A stretch of 64,000 nt of DNA from Oscillospiraceae bacterium (lineage in GTDB: Bacteria; Bacillota; Clostridia; Oscillospirales; Ruminococcaceae). Shown here piece after piece: positions 25,965-34,155 of this stretch (position 1 is its first letter; each line of letters starts with the position of its first letter). The stretch is from positions 22,747 to 86,746 of the forward strand of contig JAFUWN010000012.1 of NCBI GenBank assembly GCA_017483465.1, read 5' to 3'. The translations under genes and the position numbers were made by a program. The notes beneath the pieces were generated by a model. The model ran no database searches. It was not told where the DNA came from and saw only the letters and a program-made list of their open reading frames with translations.

Positions 25965-26513
25965 ATGGAAAACGGTGCCCGTAGCTACCGCCGTTTCCTT
26001 GCCGGAGATGACAGCGGTATGGTCGATCTGATTAAAGAATATAAAGACGGCCTGCTGTTGTATCTAAGCAGTTTTACTCACTCTCTTTCAGACGCAGAAG
26101 ACTGCGTACAGGAAACTTTTATCAAGCTTGCCATTAAAAAGCCGAAATTCAAAGAAAAATCTTCTTTCAAGACCTGGCTCTATGCCATCGGCAGAAATGT
26201 CACAAGAGATATGCTCCGCAGACACCGGGTTTCTGTTCCGATGGATGATCTGGCAGAACTCGCTGATCTGCATGATCTGGAGCAGGAGTATCTTATAGAA
26301 GAACAGAAAATCGCCGTACATAAGGCCATCCGGAATCTGAAACAGGACTATCAGCAGGTACTTTCCCTTGCTTATTTTGAAGAATTCAGCAACCCGGAAA
26401 TTGCTCTGATCATGCGGAAAACCAGAAAGCAAGTCGAAAATCTTCTGTACAATGCAAAGAAAGCTCTGAAAGCAGAACTCGAAAAGGAAGGCGTTGGCTA
26501 TGAAGAATTATAA
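25965..26513 (+). CDS. ECF-type RNA polymerase sigma factor
   Basis: A 182-residue group IV sigma factor. Region 2 (about 20-95) has LSDAEDCVQETFIKL and SSFKTWLYAIGRNVTRDMLRRH; region 4 (about 120-175) has LKQDYQQVLSLAYFEEFSNPEIALIM. The frame reaches back to GTG 25935, but ATG 25965 is chosen because AAAGGAG (25948-25954) is well placed for it. The next gene overlaps by 14 bases and encodes a one-helix membrane protein, the usual layout of a sigma factor and its anti-sigma partner. No TTGACA-type promoter is visible; CGTCTA at 25925-25930 resembles an ECF -10 box and could mean self-regulation. Confidence 0.9.
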   Translation: MENGARSYRRFLAGDDSGMVDLIKEYKDGLLLYLSSFTHSLSDAEDCVQETFIKLAIKKPKFKEKSSFKTWLYAIGRNVTRDMLRRHRVSVPMDDLAELADLHDLEQEYLIEEQKIAVHKAIRNLKQDYQQVLSLAYFEEFSNPEIALIMRKTRKQVENLLYNAKKALKAELEKEGVGYEEL

Positions 26514-27489
26514 ACAAATGGCAGAGGCTGTCTTATCTGCCCGTGATGACTACCTGCGGAAAAAACAGCTTGCTTTCCGGTATGTGCCTGTGATGGCAAG
26601 TTTCAGCTTTGCGGTGCTGATCGGTCTGCATATCTGGCAGGAGAAAGAAAAACTTCCGGAAATCCAGAAAATTCCGGAACTTGTCACAGAGTCAGAGTCT
26701 GCAATCATCAGTCCGACAGAAGCAGAAACAGAAAAAATAACAACAGCAGAAAGCCTCCCGGAAATTATTGTTACAGAAAGCAGTCCTGAATCTCAGCTGA
26801 CTGAAATTCCTGAAACTGAAACAAATTCTGCTCCTGCTGAAAGCATGATCACAGAACAGACAGAAACCAGTCCAGAATCAGAACAGGAAACAGAAATCAT
26901 TCCGGTGATCATCCGGCCTGAAACTCCCTCTCCGGAACCGGAACCCGTTCAGCCGGAAACATCTGCTGAAATTCTCAGCCCTGAAACAGAAACAGAAACC
27001 AGAACACAGATTCAAATTACCGTTCCGGCTGAAATTCCGGAAATTCCCGAAACTTCTGAATCTTCCGGAGAAACACAGGAATCTGTCATCCCCTGCGAAG
27101 AACCCGAAGAACCTGATACATTTCAGGAAGAAGCCGGCGGAATTTCTGATCAGACGGGAATTGTTTCCAGAATCTTTCTGCATTCGGTTTTGAATACGGA
27201 CGGAAGTACCCAGGCGGCTCAAGATACGGTATTCTGTTCGACAGGGTATCACGTTCCGGAAGCTCTCGTCAGTGACTGGTTTGATACCGTAGATGTGAAT
27301 TTAATCTATCCGGACGGCTCTGTCAGATTACTTGAAAATATCGGAAATGCCTATCTTGTGAAAAATACTCCCTATGGGAAATTAGCGGCTGTCCGGTTCG
27401 AGGGTGAAGAAGTTTATTATCTGTTCCGGAGCGAGGAGCTGGACACAGAAGAATTTCAGAAACTGCTTTCTGAATCCGGAATTCTATGA
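26500..27489 (+). CDS. Single-pass membrane protein, probable anti-sigma partner
   Basis: A 329-residue protein with a short charged cytoplasmic N-terminus (about 1-27), one membrane helix (about 28-46), a long Glu/Pro/Thr/Ser-rich outer linker (about 50-210) and a compact C-terminal domain (about 215-329). The C-terminal domain is not one I recognise. Position and topology suggest an anti-sigma factor sensing something outside the cell, as RsgI proteins do for cellulosome genes in Clostridium thermocellum, but the short N-terminus lacks a recognised anti-sigma domain. Start ATG 26500 is preferred over TTG 26494, with AAGGAAGG eight bases upstream. Confidence 0.75.
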   Translation: MKNYKQMAEAVLSARDDYLRKKQLAFRYVPVMASFSFAVLIGLHIWQEKEKLPEIQKIPELVTESESAIISPTEAETEKITTAESLPEIIVTESSPESQLTEIPETETNSAPAESMITEQTETSPESEQETEIIPVIIRPETPSPEPEPVQPETSAEILSPETETETRTQIQITVPAEIPEIPETSESSGETQESVIPCEEPEEPDTFQEEAGGISDQTGIVSRIFLHSVLNTDGSTQAAQDTVFCSTGYHVPEALVSDWFDTVDVNLIYPDGSVRLLENIGNAYLVKNTPYGKLAAVRFEGEEVYYLFRSEELDTEEFQKLLSESGIL

Positions 27490-27522
27490 AACGGATTGTC
27501 GGTCTGAATGAGTAAAACTATT

Positions 27523-27552
27523 ACTGTCAGAACTTTGGCGGATTCTGACAGT
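27523..27552 (+). terminator. Inverted repeat after the sigma/anti-sigma pair
   Basis: ACTGTCAGAA and TTCTGACAGT form a perfect 10-bp stem with a 10-base loop, followed by ATTTATAAAATTTATC. It could be a weak terminator, or an operator in front of the serpin gene. Confidence 0.5.
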
Positions 27553-27593
27553 ATTTATAAAATTTATCAAATATTTTAATGAGGTGATTTGTT

Positions 27594-29846
27594 ATGAAAA
27601 AAACAAGAATTTTTGCAGGTCTTACCGCTCTGCTGTGCTGCTTCCAGGCCGGATTTGCCATGTCCTGCCCGGCAGAGGCTCTCACAGTCGTTGAGATGAC
27701 AACAGAGAACGAATCAGAAACTTATGTGATCGAAGAAGAATCCGAATCAACAGGCCTTTCAGCAGAAGAAATGGACGCCTATTATCAGGTATACGGAGCG
27801 ATTAAAGATTTTATCAGTAACAATCAGCTGACAAAATGCGGTCTGTTTGATGACTCTGCTTATCTGACAATTGAAGTTTCTGTCAGCTATTACCCTGCCG
27901 GATGTTTCGGAGAAACAGAAGAATCTATCGCAGAAGCCAAGAATCAGCTCGAACAGGTCAGAACTTTCTGCGAAGAACAGGGCTTTACAGAACAGTATCA
28001 GATCAGATTCAATGCCTATCAGTATGAAATTGCTGTCGAAATTCCAGAGGGTGAAACACAGGAAACTACAGAACTCACTGACGAAGCTTCTGAAAATTCT
28101 GAAATGCAGGCCGTCTGCGAAGAAATCAGGAGTTTTATCAAAACCAATCAGCTGAAAGGCTGTAATGCAGTTGTATATGATTCTGTGATTCATGTGGAAT
28201 CCTGCCGTACATTCGGCTGGTCGGAAGAGCAGGGCTATTATGTCCTCACAGATGTTTCTGTTGCTACCGAGGAAGAAGCTCAGGCTCAGCTTGATCAGAT
28301 CAAGGCTTTCTGCGAAGAACAGGGCTATACTGAAAACTATCCGTTTGATTTCTTTACTTCTGAAATCGCTATGGAGGGAGAAGCCGGCTCTGCTCAGGAA
28401 GAAAACGGAACACAACCCTCTTCTGAAATCGTTACGGAATTCAAAGCCGGTGATGTCAATCTTGATCATACAATCAATGTGCTGGATGTGATTACAATCA
28501 ACAGAGCCATCTTAGGCAAGGACATCCTGACAGGTATGCAGAATCAGACTGCTGATATGAATCAGGACGGCAGTATAGATTCTTCCGATTCTCTGGCGAT
28601 TCTGAAATATATTGTCGGTATCGCTGAAACAAGTGAAGAAAAAGAAGCAATCCTGAAAGCCGTCAATTTAGGAGCTTCCGTACAGTCCGAAACCGTAGAG
28701 GGGAAACAGCTTGATCAGAATTTTATCACTGCTCAGACTGGTTTCTATCTTGATATTCTCAAACATGCCGAGAAAACCTCTCCGGAAGAAAATGTCTTAG
28801 TATCGCCGTATTCTGTCATGCAGGCTCTTGCGATGACCGCTAACGGTGCTGACAGTCAGACCCGTTCCGAAATGGAATCAGCTCTCGGCGGAATCGCTCT
28901 GGATGATCTGAATCAGTATTTATATACCCAGAGAGTCAATCAGCCGAATAATGAAAAATGCAAGCTCTCGACTGCGAATTCGATCTGGTATCGTCAGGAT
29001 GGAAATAATTTAAATATCTCTCAGAATTTCTTGCAGACCAATGCGAATTATTATGCCGCTGACGCTTTTTCCGCTCCGTTTGATGATTCTACTGTGAAAG
29101 ACATCAATACATGGGTCGATCAGAAAACAGATCATATGATTAATAAACTGATTGATAATATCGCTGATGATGTGATGTTATATCTGATCAATGCGGTCGC
29201 CTTTGACGGAAAATGGATTGATCAGTATGATATATTCTCTGTACATGAAAAAGAGTTCACCGCTCTGGATGGCTCTGCTCAGACAGTCGATATGATGTAT
29301 TCCGATGATGAAAATTATTATCTCGAAGATGAAAATGCAACCGGATTCTATAAATATTATCAGGGCGGACGTTATGCTTTTGCGGCTCTGCTTCCGAATG
29401 AGGGTGTTTCTGTGGATGACTATGTTTCCGGCCTGACGGCGGATTCGTTACATCAGACACTTGCGAATCCGGAGCGTATCGAAACACATACAGCTATTCC
29501 GAAATTCAGCTATGATTATGATATTCTGCTGAATGATACTTTGCAGGATATGGGTATGCAGACAGCTTTTGAACCCCATTATGCTGACTTCTCTGATATG
29601 GCCGCTCTGCCGGACGGAAGAAATTTATATATCGGCCGTGTGCTTCATAAGACTCATATCGAGATGACAGAAGCCGGAACGAAAGCCGCCGCTGTGACAG
29701 CTGTGGAAGTTTGTGCAGAATCTGCAATCGAAGTACCGCCTCAGTACAAGACCGTTTATCTTGATCGGCCTTTTGTTTACATGATCGTAGATACAGAAAA
29801 TTATCTTCCTGTCTTTATGGGAACTGTCAAGAGTATCGAAAAATAA
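27594..29846 (+). CDS. Secreted serpin with internal dockerin
   Basis: A 750-residue secreted protease inhibitor. In order: signal peptide (about 1-30), two related about 90-residue domains (about 60-150 and 173-263; both have an FCEEQG[FY]TE[QN]Y core), a type I dockerin (about 285-346, loops GDVNLDHTINVLDV and DMNQDGSIDSSDS), and a serpin domain (about 373-750). The reactive loop hinge runs from Glu693 (EAGTKAAAVTAVE), so by the P17 rule the cleaved bond is predicted at Glu709-Ser710. The alanine-rich hinge indicates an inhibitory serpin. Dockerin attachment would place it on the cellulosome to guard against proteases. It lies 104 bases after the sigma/anti-sigma pair. Confidence 0.94.
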   Translation: MKKTRIFAGLTALLCCFQAGFAMSCPAEALTVVEMTTENESETYVIEEESESTGLSAEEMDAYYQVYGAIKDFISNNQLTKCGLFDDSAYLTIEVSVSYYPAGCFGETEESIAEAKNQLEQVRTFCEEQGFTEQYQIRFNAYQYEIAVEIPEGETQETTELTDEASENSEMQAVCEEIRSFIKTNQLKGCNAVVYDSVIHVESCRTFGWSEEQGYYVLTDVSVATEEEAQAQLDQIKAFCEEQGYTENYPFDFFTSEIAMEGEAGSAQEENGTQPSSEIVTEFKAGDVNLDHTINVLDVITINRAILGKDILTGMQNQTADMNQDGSIDSSDSLAILKYIVGIAETSEEKEAILKAVNLGASVQSETVEGKQLDQNFITAQTGFYLDILKHAEKTSPEENVLVSPYSVMQALAMTANGADSQTRSEMESALGGIALDDLNQYLYTQRVNQPNNEKCKLSTANSIWYRQDGNNLNISQNFLQTNANYYAADAFSAPFDDSTVKDINTWVDQKTDHMINKLIDNIADDVMLYLINAVAFDGKWIDQYDIFSVHEKEFTALDGSAQTVDMMYSDDENYYLEDENATGFYKYYQGGRYAFAALLPNEGVSVDDYVSGLTADSLHQTLANPERIETHTAIPKFSYDYDILLNDTLQDMGMQTAFEPHYADFSDMAALPDGRNLYIGRVLHKTHIEMTEAGTKAAAVTAVEVCAESAIEVPPQYKTVYLDRPFVYMIVDTENYLPVFMGTVKSIEK

Positions 29847-29885
29847 ATAAAATTTAACTCTCCTTAAAATATATTTATATTCCAG

Positions 29886-29917
29886 AAAGAAGCCTGTCTC
29901 CGGACGGGTTTCTTTTT
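29886..29917 (+). terminator. Terminator of the serpin gene
   Basis: AGAAGCCTGTC pairs with GACGGGTTTCT over a TCCG loop, followed by TTTTTTTAT. Confidence 0.8.
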
Positions 29918-29927
29918 TTATCTGTAT

Positions 29928-29956
29928 TCATAATACGGACATGCTCTGCATAAGAT
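29928..29956 (+). promoter_or_regulatory. Candidate sigma-E promoter of the spoIIIA operon
   Basis: TCATAAT (29928-29934) and CATAAGAT (29949-29956) lie 14 bases apart. They match the mother-cell sigma-E consensus (KMATATT, 13-15 bases, CATACAHT) at 6 of 7 and 6 of 8 positions. SpoIIIA is a known sigma-E operon. Confidence 0.5.
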
Positions 29957-29986
29957 GAAACAAAAGCAGAAAGGATGTGCAGAAGC

Positions 29987-30853
29987 TTGACCAATCTCGA
30001 AAGTATCAAAGAAATTATGTGTTATCTCCCCGTCAGAGTCCAGAATTTCTTGAAAACTCTGTCAGAACAGAAATTATCTCAGATTCAGGAAATCAGATTA
30101 CGGAACGGAAAGCCTTTAGGAATCGTGAGTAACGCTCAGGAGAACTCAGAAAAGAATATCATCATCAGCTTTGAAGAGATTTCTAAAACTTTTCAGGCCG
30201 TCTGTTCGTATTCTGTGTATCGCTATGAACAGGAGCTGTCAGAAGGCTATATCACGGTCAAAGGCGGCTGTCGGGTGGGAATCTGCGGCAGTGCCGTCCG
30301 GAACGGACAGAATATCCAGTCATTGAAAGCCATCAGCAGTCTGAATTTCAGAATCGCCGGAGAAAGAATCGGAATCGCAGAACCGCTCAGGAATTATCTT
30401 TCCGGAAGTCTGCTGATCGCCGGAACGGTCGGAAGCGGAAAGACAACCTATCTCAGAGATCTTTGCAGACTGACCGGCAATCAGTCCAGAACGGCTCTGA
30501 TTGACGAGAGAGGAGAACTCGCCGCCGTATACAGAGGGATTCCGGCTCATGATGTAGGTCTGATGACGGATATTCTCGATGGCTATCCGAGAGCGGCCGG
30601 AATCCTGACAGCCTTACGGGTGATGACTCCGGAATATATCATCTGTGATGAGATCAGCACAGAATCTGACCGGGAAGCGGTTCAGCAGGCCGCCGGATGT
30701 GGAATCAAGCTGATTGCCGCCTGTCATGCCGGAAGTCCGGAAGAACTCAGACAGAGAAGTCTGCTCCGGCCTTTGCTGGAAGCAGAAGTGTTTCAGACAC
30801 AGGTTTTTCTGAAAGACAGAGAAATTCAGAAGATCAGCTATTTAAAAAAATAA
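29987..30853 (+). CDS. spoIIIAA: Stage III sporulation ATPase SpoIIIAA
   Basis: A secretion-type ATPase of the SpoIIIA-SpoIIQ feeding channel between mother cell and forespore. The 288-residue protein has EIRLRNGKPLGI, a clear Walker A (GTVGSGKTT), the LIDERGELAAVYRG block and EYIICDEIST as Walker B. An ATG at 29975 is directly against the ribosome site; TTG 29987, 12 bases after AAAGGA, is the better start. It is first in the eight-gene operon. Confidence 0.93.
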   Translation: MTNLESIKEIMCYLPVRVQNFLKTLSEQKLSQIQEIRLRNGKPLGIVSNAQENSEKNIIISFEEISKTFQAVCSYSVYRYEQELSEGYITVKGGCRVGICGSAVRNGQNIQSLKAISSLNFRIAGERIGIAEPLRNYLSGSLLIAGTVGSGKTTYLRDLCRLTGNQSRTALIDERGELAAVYRGIPAHDVGLMTDILDGYPRAAGILTALRVMTPEYIICDEISTESDREAVQQAAGCGIKLIAACHAGSPEELRQRSLLRPLLEAEVFQTQVFLKDREIQKISYLKK

Positions 30854-30870
30854 TACTTCTATCAGATCAC

Positions 30871-31045
30871 GTCAAGACAAAATACAAGACTGACCCTATA
30901 TCATATATAGAAATATAATTGCGACAAAAATTGCGACAGGTGGCTATATAATATATAGAAATATTGTCGCAAGTCAACAGGACAGATACAAAGAGGCTTA
31001 AAAGCCGCCTCTTTGTGAATCTGCCTGATCAGTTGACAAATCCGG
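30871..31045 (+). repeat. Hairpin-bearing intergenic repeat, copy A
   Basis: This 175-base element fills the gap between spoIIIAA and spoIIIAB and is homologous to 56581-56710. Its 3' part (30973-31037) is a long imperfect inverted repeat bounded by GTCAAC and GTTGAC. It centres on a perfect 10-bp stem, ACAAAGAGGC/GCCTCTTTGT (30988-30997 and 31007-31016). Its 5' part has palindromic CTATAT-ATATAG motifs. Copy A holds about 48 extra bases that look like a duplication of the CTATAT...GAAATA unit. There is no U-tract after the hairpin. Confidence 0.85.
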
Positions 31046-31068
31046 AATCAGAAAGGAGATCATCAGAA

Positions 31069-31560
31069 TTGAAACTCTCCGGAATGTTACTCCTCCTGTT
31101 CTGCGGCGGCGGAACAGGCTTCTATCTCTCCCGGCAGATCAGAAGTCAAATCAGAATCTGGTCTGTGCTGATTGCTCTGCTCGAAGACTGTATGATCTAT
31201 ATTCGCTATCAGCATTTGCCGCTCCCCGAACTGTTTGCACTCCTGAAAGAAAAACAGGCCTATCAGAATCTTGATTTCTTACAGAAATTGTCTTTCACTC
31301 CGGAGCTGTCACCGGAAACACTCTGGAATCAGGCTTTAGAGGGAACTCGGGTTCCACCTCAGGCAAGAGAAATTCTCCGGAATCTGGGTGCGGAACTCGG
31401 CCGGACAGATTTGCAGGGGCAGCTTGCCGTGCTGACACTCTGCCGGACACAAATGCAGAATGCTCTGGAACACTGCCGGACAGACTGCGAACAGAAAAGT
31501 AAATTATATCAGGCTCTGGGCTGGCTGGGCGGAGCGGCAATGGCAGTCCTGTTTCTGTAA
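31069..31560 (+). CDS. spoIIIAB: Stage III sporulation protein AB
   Basis: A 163-residue membrane protein of the SpoIIIA channel, related to type II secretion GspF. It starts with a hydrophobic helix (MLLLLFCGGGTGFYLS), has a helical body, and ends in a second helix (LGWLGGAAMAVLFL). The frame is open from 30964 across the repeat, but TTG 31069, ten bases after GAAAGGAG, is the likely start and gives the usual family length. Separated from spoIIIAA by the repeat element. Confidence 0.85.
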   Translation: MKLSGMLLLLFCGGGTGFYLSRQIRSQIRIWSVLIALLEDCMIYIRYQHLPLPELFALLKEKQAYQNLDFLQKLSFTPELSPETLWNQALEGTRVPPQAREILRNLGAELGRTDLQGQLAVLTLCRTQMQNALEHCRTDCEQKSKLYQALGWLGGAAMAVLFL

Positions 31561-31593
31561 TGAGACTATTTTTTCAAAAAGGGGCGGAATCAT

Positions 31594-31788
31594 GTGGAGA
31601 TTGATTTGATTTTCAAAATCGCCGGAATCGGGATTATTGTTTCTGTATTAAGTCTGGTACTGAAAAAATCAGACAGGGAAGAACAAGCAATGATGACTGT
31701 CCTCGCCGGACTAATTGTCGTGCTGATGTTGATCATTGAACAGATCAGTGCATTGTTTGATACCGTCAAGGCGGTGTTCGGACTTTGA
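31594..31788 (+). CDS. spoIIIAC: Stage III sporulation protein AC
   Basis: A 64-residue two-helix membrane protein typical of SpoIIIAC, with KIAGIGIIVSVLSLVLKKSDREEQA joining the helices in family style. Starts at GTG 31594 behind AAGGGGCGG. Its stop overlaps the spoIIIAD TTG start (TTGA). Confidence 0.93.
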   Translation: MEIDLIFKIAGIGIIVSVLSLVLKKSDREEQAMMTVLAGLIVVLMLIIEQISALFDTVKAVFGL

Positions 31789-32171
31789 GTCATCTGGAAT
31801 CTGTTCTGATTTTCTGTATCATCGGCTGTATTCTGATTCTGGTACTGAAACAGTATCAGAGAGCATACGGGGTCTTGTTAAGTATCGGAATCTGTGTGAT
31901 GGTTCTGCTGACGATTCTGCCGCAGGCGGAACGGATTCTGCATACGGCTGAGAATATCTATTTACAGAGCGGTCTTGACGGTTCATATTTCAAACTGCTC
32001 TGCAAGGCGATCGGGATTTCTTATCTGACACAGCTGGGAACAGATATATGTCATGACTGCGGAGAATCGGCGGTCGCCTCGGCAGTAGAGCTTTGCGGCA
32101 GAATCATGCTGGTGCTGTTATCTCTGCCGTTATTTCTCACACTTGCCGAAACAATACTGGAGCTGTTATGA
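31785..32171 (+). CDS. spoIIIAD: Stage III sporulation protein AD
   Basis: A 128-residue membrane protein of the SpoIIIA complex, with helices at both ends and the family core GSYFKLLCKAIGISYLTQLGTDICHDCGESAVASAVELCGR in the middle third (partly quoted as ISYLTQLGTDICHDCGES). Starts at TTG 31785, overlapping the spoIIIAC stop by four bases; its own stop overlaps the spoIIIAE ATG by four bases. Confidence 0.93.
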   Translation: MSHLESVLIFCIIGCILILVLKQYQRAYGVLLSIGICVMVLLTILPQAERILHTAENIYLQSGLDGSYFKLLCKAIGISYLTQLGTDICHDCGESAVASAVELCGRIMLVLLSLPLFLTLAETILELL

Positions 32172-33193
32172 ATAATAATAATAATAATAATTATTTTTAT
32201 GATGATATTCTGTCTGAACTGCTGGATTCTGCCGGATTTGAACTTTCAGGCTTTGAAAATACAGAAGCACTCACAGAAATACAGTTTTCCGATCTGACAG
32301 ATACGGTTCTGACGGAGCTGAAAACACAGATACATGCCCCTTTGCAGACACTCTCGTTGCTGACAGGGATTATTTTATTATCCGCTCTTGCCGGAAGTCT
32401 GAAAGGGGAGAAATCGTCTGTTTCGCAGATCTGTGATATCACAGCTGTCCTGTGTGCCGCCGGAACGGTGATTGTCCCGATTGCGGAACTGTTCCGGAAC
32501 TGTACAGCGATTCTGGAGCAGACAGCTGATTTCATGGCGGCATTTTCCGGAATTTTCGGGGGGATTCTGGCAGTCAGCGGCCATCTGACGGCTTCGGCAG
32601 GCTATCAGGGAGCTATGCTGGTATTATGTAACATCGCTCTGGAAATCGCTGTCAGATTCCTGTTTCCGTTCCTGATGGCCGGAATTGCCGCAGGTCTGAC
32701 CGATTCTGTGAGCCCGGAAGTTTCTCTGTCAGGAATTTTAAAATTTATCCAGAAAGTGACCGTCTGGGTACTGGGGTTTCTGATGTCTCTGTTTTTAGGC
32801 TTTTTATCGTTTCAGAGCGTGATTTCCGTTTCTGCCGACCGAGCCGGAACGAAAGCTGCTAAATACGCAATCTCCGGATTTGTTCCGTTTATCGGCGGAG
32901 CAGTCTCGGAAGCCTATACGGCAGTACTGGGGAGCATGAACGCTCTGAAAGCGGCCGCAGGCATGACAGGTGTGATTGCTGTTCTGCTGTTATTGTTTCC
33001 TGTGATCACAGAATTATTTCTATATAAAATGCTGATGGCTCTGGCTTCGGGCATGGCGGAGCTGTTCGGACTGGAGCAGTTAAGTAAATTATTCCGGAAT
33101 ACAGAATCTGTATTAGCAATCGGCTTTTCGGTCTCGGTCAGTTTCGGTGTGATGTTCATCACAGGCACAGGACTGCTGGCGGCCATATCCTGA
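32168..33193 (+). CDS. spoIIIAE: Stage III sporulation protein AE
   Basis: A 341-residue polytopic membrane protein of the SpoIIIA channel with about eight helices; blocks such as ISGFVPFIGGAVSEAY and TGVIAVLLLLFP match the family. The ATG overlaps the spoIIIAD stop. The N-terminus is odd: seven AAT codons follow the start, giving MNNNNNNNYFYDD, where relatives have a signal sequence. The run is a trinucleotide microsatellite, so its length could vary without changing frame. Confidence 0.92.
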   Translation: MNNNNNNNYFYDDILSELLDSAGFELSGFENTEALTEIQFSDLTDTVLTELKTQIHAPLQTLSLLTGIILLSALAGSLKGEKSSVSQICDITAVLCAAGTVIVPIAELFRNCTAILEQTADFMAAFSGIFGGILAVSGHLTASAGYQGAMLVLCNIALEIAVRFLFPFLMAGIAAGLTDSVSPEVSLSGILKFIQKVTVWVLGFLMSLFLGFLSFQSVISVSADRAGTKAAKYAISGFVPFIGGAVSEAYTAVLGSMNALKAAAGMTGVIAVLLLLFPVITELFLYKMLMALASGMAELFGLEQLSKLFRNTESVLAIGFSVSVSFGVMFITGTGLLAAIS

Positions 33194-33211
33194 ATTAATA
33201 TAATAATTATT

Positions 33212-33649
33212 ATGAATCTTATCTTTTCTTCTGTACTGGGAGTCTGTCTGCTGACGATCTCTGTTTCTGTCTGTATGATGATCTGTCCGGACAGCTCTAT
33301 GAAAAAACAAATCCGGTTTCTGATCGCTCTGCTGTTTGTCTGTGTTCTGATTCAGCCGGTCAGAGAATTTCAGATTCCGGATTCTCTCGAAGCCGTTCAG
33401 AAAGCACAGTCTGACAAAACCGCTCAGGCTCTGACGGAACAGACGGTAAAGACTGCCATATCGGAACTTCTCTCACAGAATCAGATTTCCTGTTCTGAAA
33501 TCTCTGTGAATCTGCATATTGATGAAAATCACCGCATATCTATTAGTGAAGTAAGTCTGACATGTGATGATTATCAGAATACTGTCAGGCTTCTGCGTGA
33601 GATACTGGGCGAGGGGGTGACAATTCATGTTTCGGAAATTCTGGGATAG
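33212..33649 (+). CDS. spoIIIAF: Stage III sporulation protein AF
   Basis: A 145-residue protein with two N-terminal membrane helices (about 5-25 and 32-50) and a ring-building-motif-like soluble domain at the C-terminus, as in SpoIIIAF. Its end overlaps spoIIIAG by 23 bases. Confidence 0.88.
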   Translation: MNLIFSSVLGVCLLTISVSVCMMICPDSSMKKQIRFLIALLFVCVLIQPVREFQIPDSLEAVQKAQSDKTAQALTEQTVKTAISELLSQNQISCSEISVNLHIDENHRISISEVSLTCDDYQNTVRLLREILGEGVTIHVSEILG

Positions 33650-34124
33650 CTATAAAAATAATTTCAAAAAAGAGATTTTAGTGCATATTTTAATCATCAT
33701 CGGTCTGATCGGCATTGTCTGTATCGCTCTGTCATCCTGTTTCGAGCAGAAACCGGAAATCTCTCAGGAACCGGAAGTCACGGAAACTTCTGAACAGGAA
33801 GCCTACCGGGAAGCCTTGCAGAATCAGCTTTCCGTCATGCTCAGTCAGATCGCAGGTGTCGGCCGGGCAGAAGTTCTCGTCACGCTCGAGGGCAGTAAAA
33901 CCTGTCACTACGCACAGGACGCAGACAGCCGTTATGTCACTGTCGGCGGTTCGCAGAAAGAAGCTCTGATCGAATCGGTTTCACTTCCGGCGGTGACGGG
34001 GGTGATTGTCGCCTGTGAGGGCGGTTCTCAGAGCACCGTACAGGAAACAGTCTATCAGACTGTTTCCGTTGCCTGCGGCCTGCGTTTCTCACAGATTTAT
34101 GTCACAGCACTGGAGCAGAAATAA
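33627..34124 (+). CDS. spoIIIAG: Stage III sporulation protein AG
   Basis: A 165-residue single-pass protein (helix about 14-34) with a soluble domain that in the family forms the large ring in the space between mother cell and forespore. Family blocks: QLSVMLSQIAGVGRAEVLVTLE and VTGVIVACEGG. Overlaps spoIIIAF. Confidence 0.92.
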   Translation: MFRKFWDSYKNNFKKEILVHILIIIGLIGIVCIALSSCFEQKPEISQEPEVTETSEQEAYREALQNQLSVMLSQIAGVGRAEVLVTLEGSKTCHYAQDADSRYVTVGGSQKEALIESVSLPAVTGVIVACEGGSQSTVQETVYQTVSVACGLRFSQIYVTALEQK

Positions 34125-34155
34125 CCACCGGCTCTATAGAAAGGATTTGAGTATC

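Noticed and set aside
27759-28469. Minus-strand frame (236 codons) opposite the serpin
   Set aside because: Shadow frame, Phe/Ile/Cys-rich, no ribosome site or promoter.
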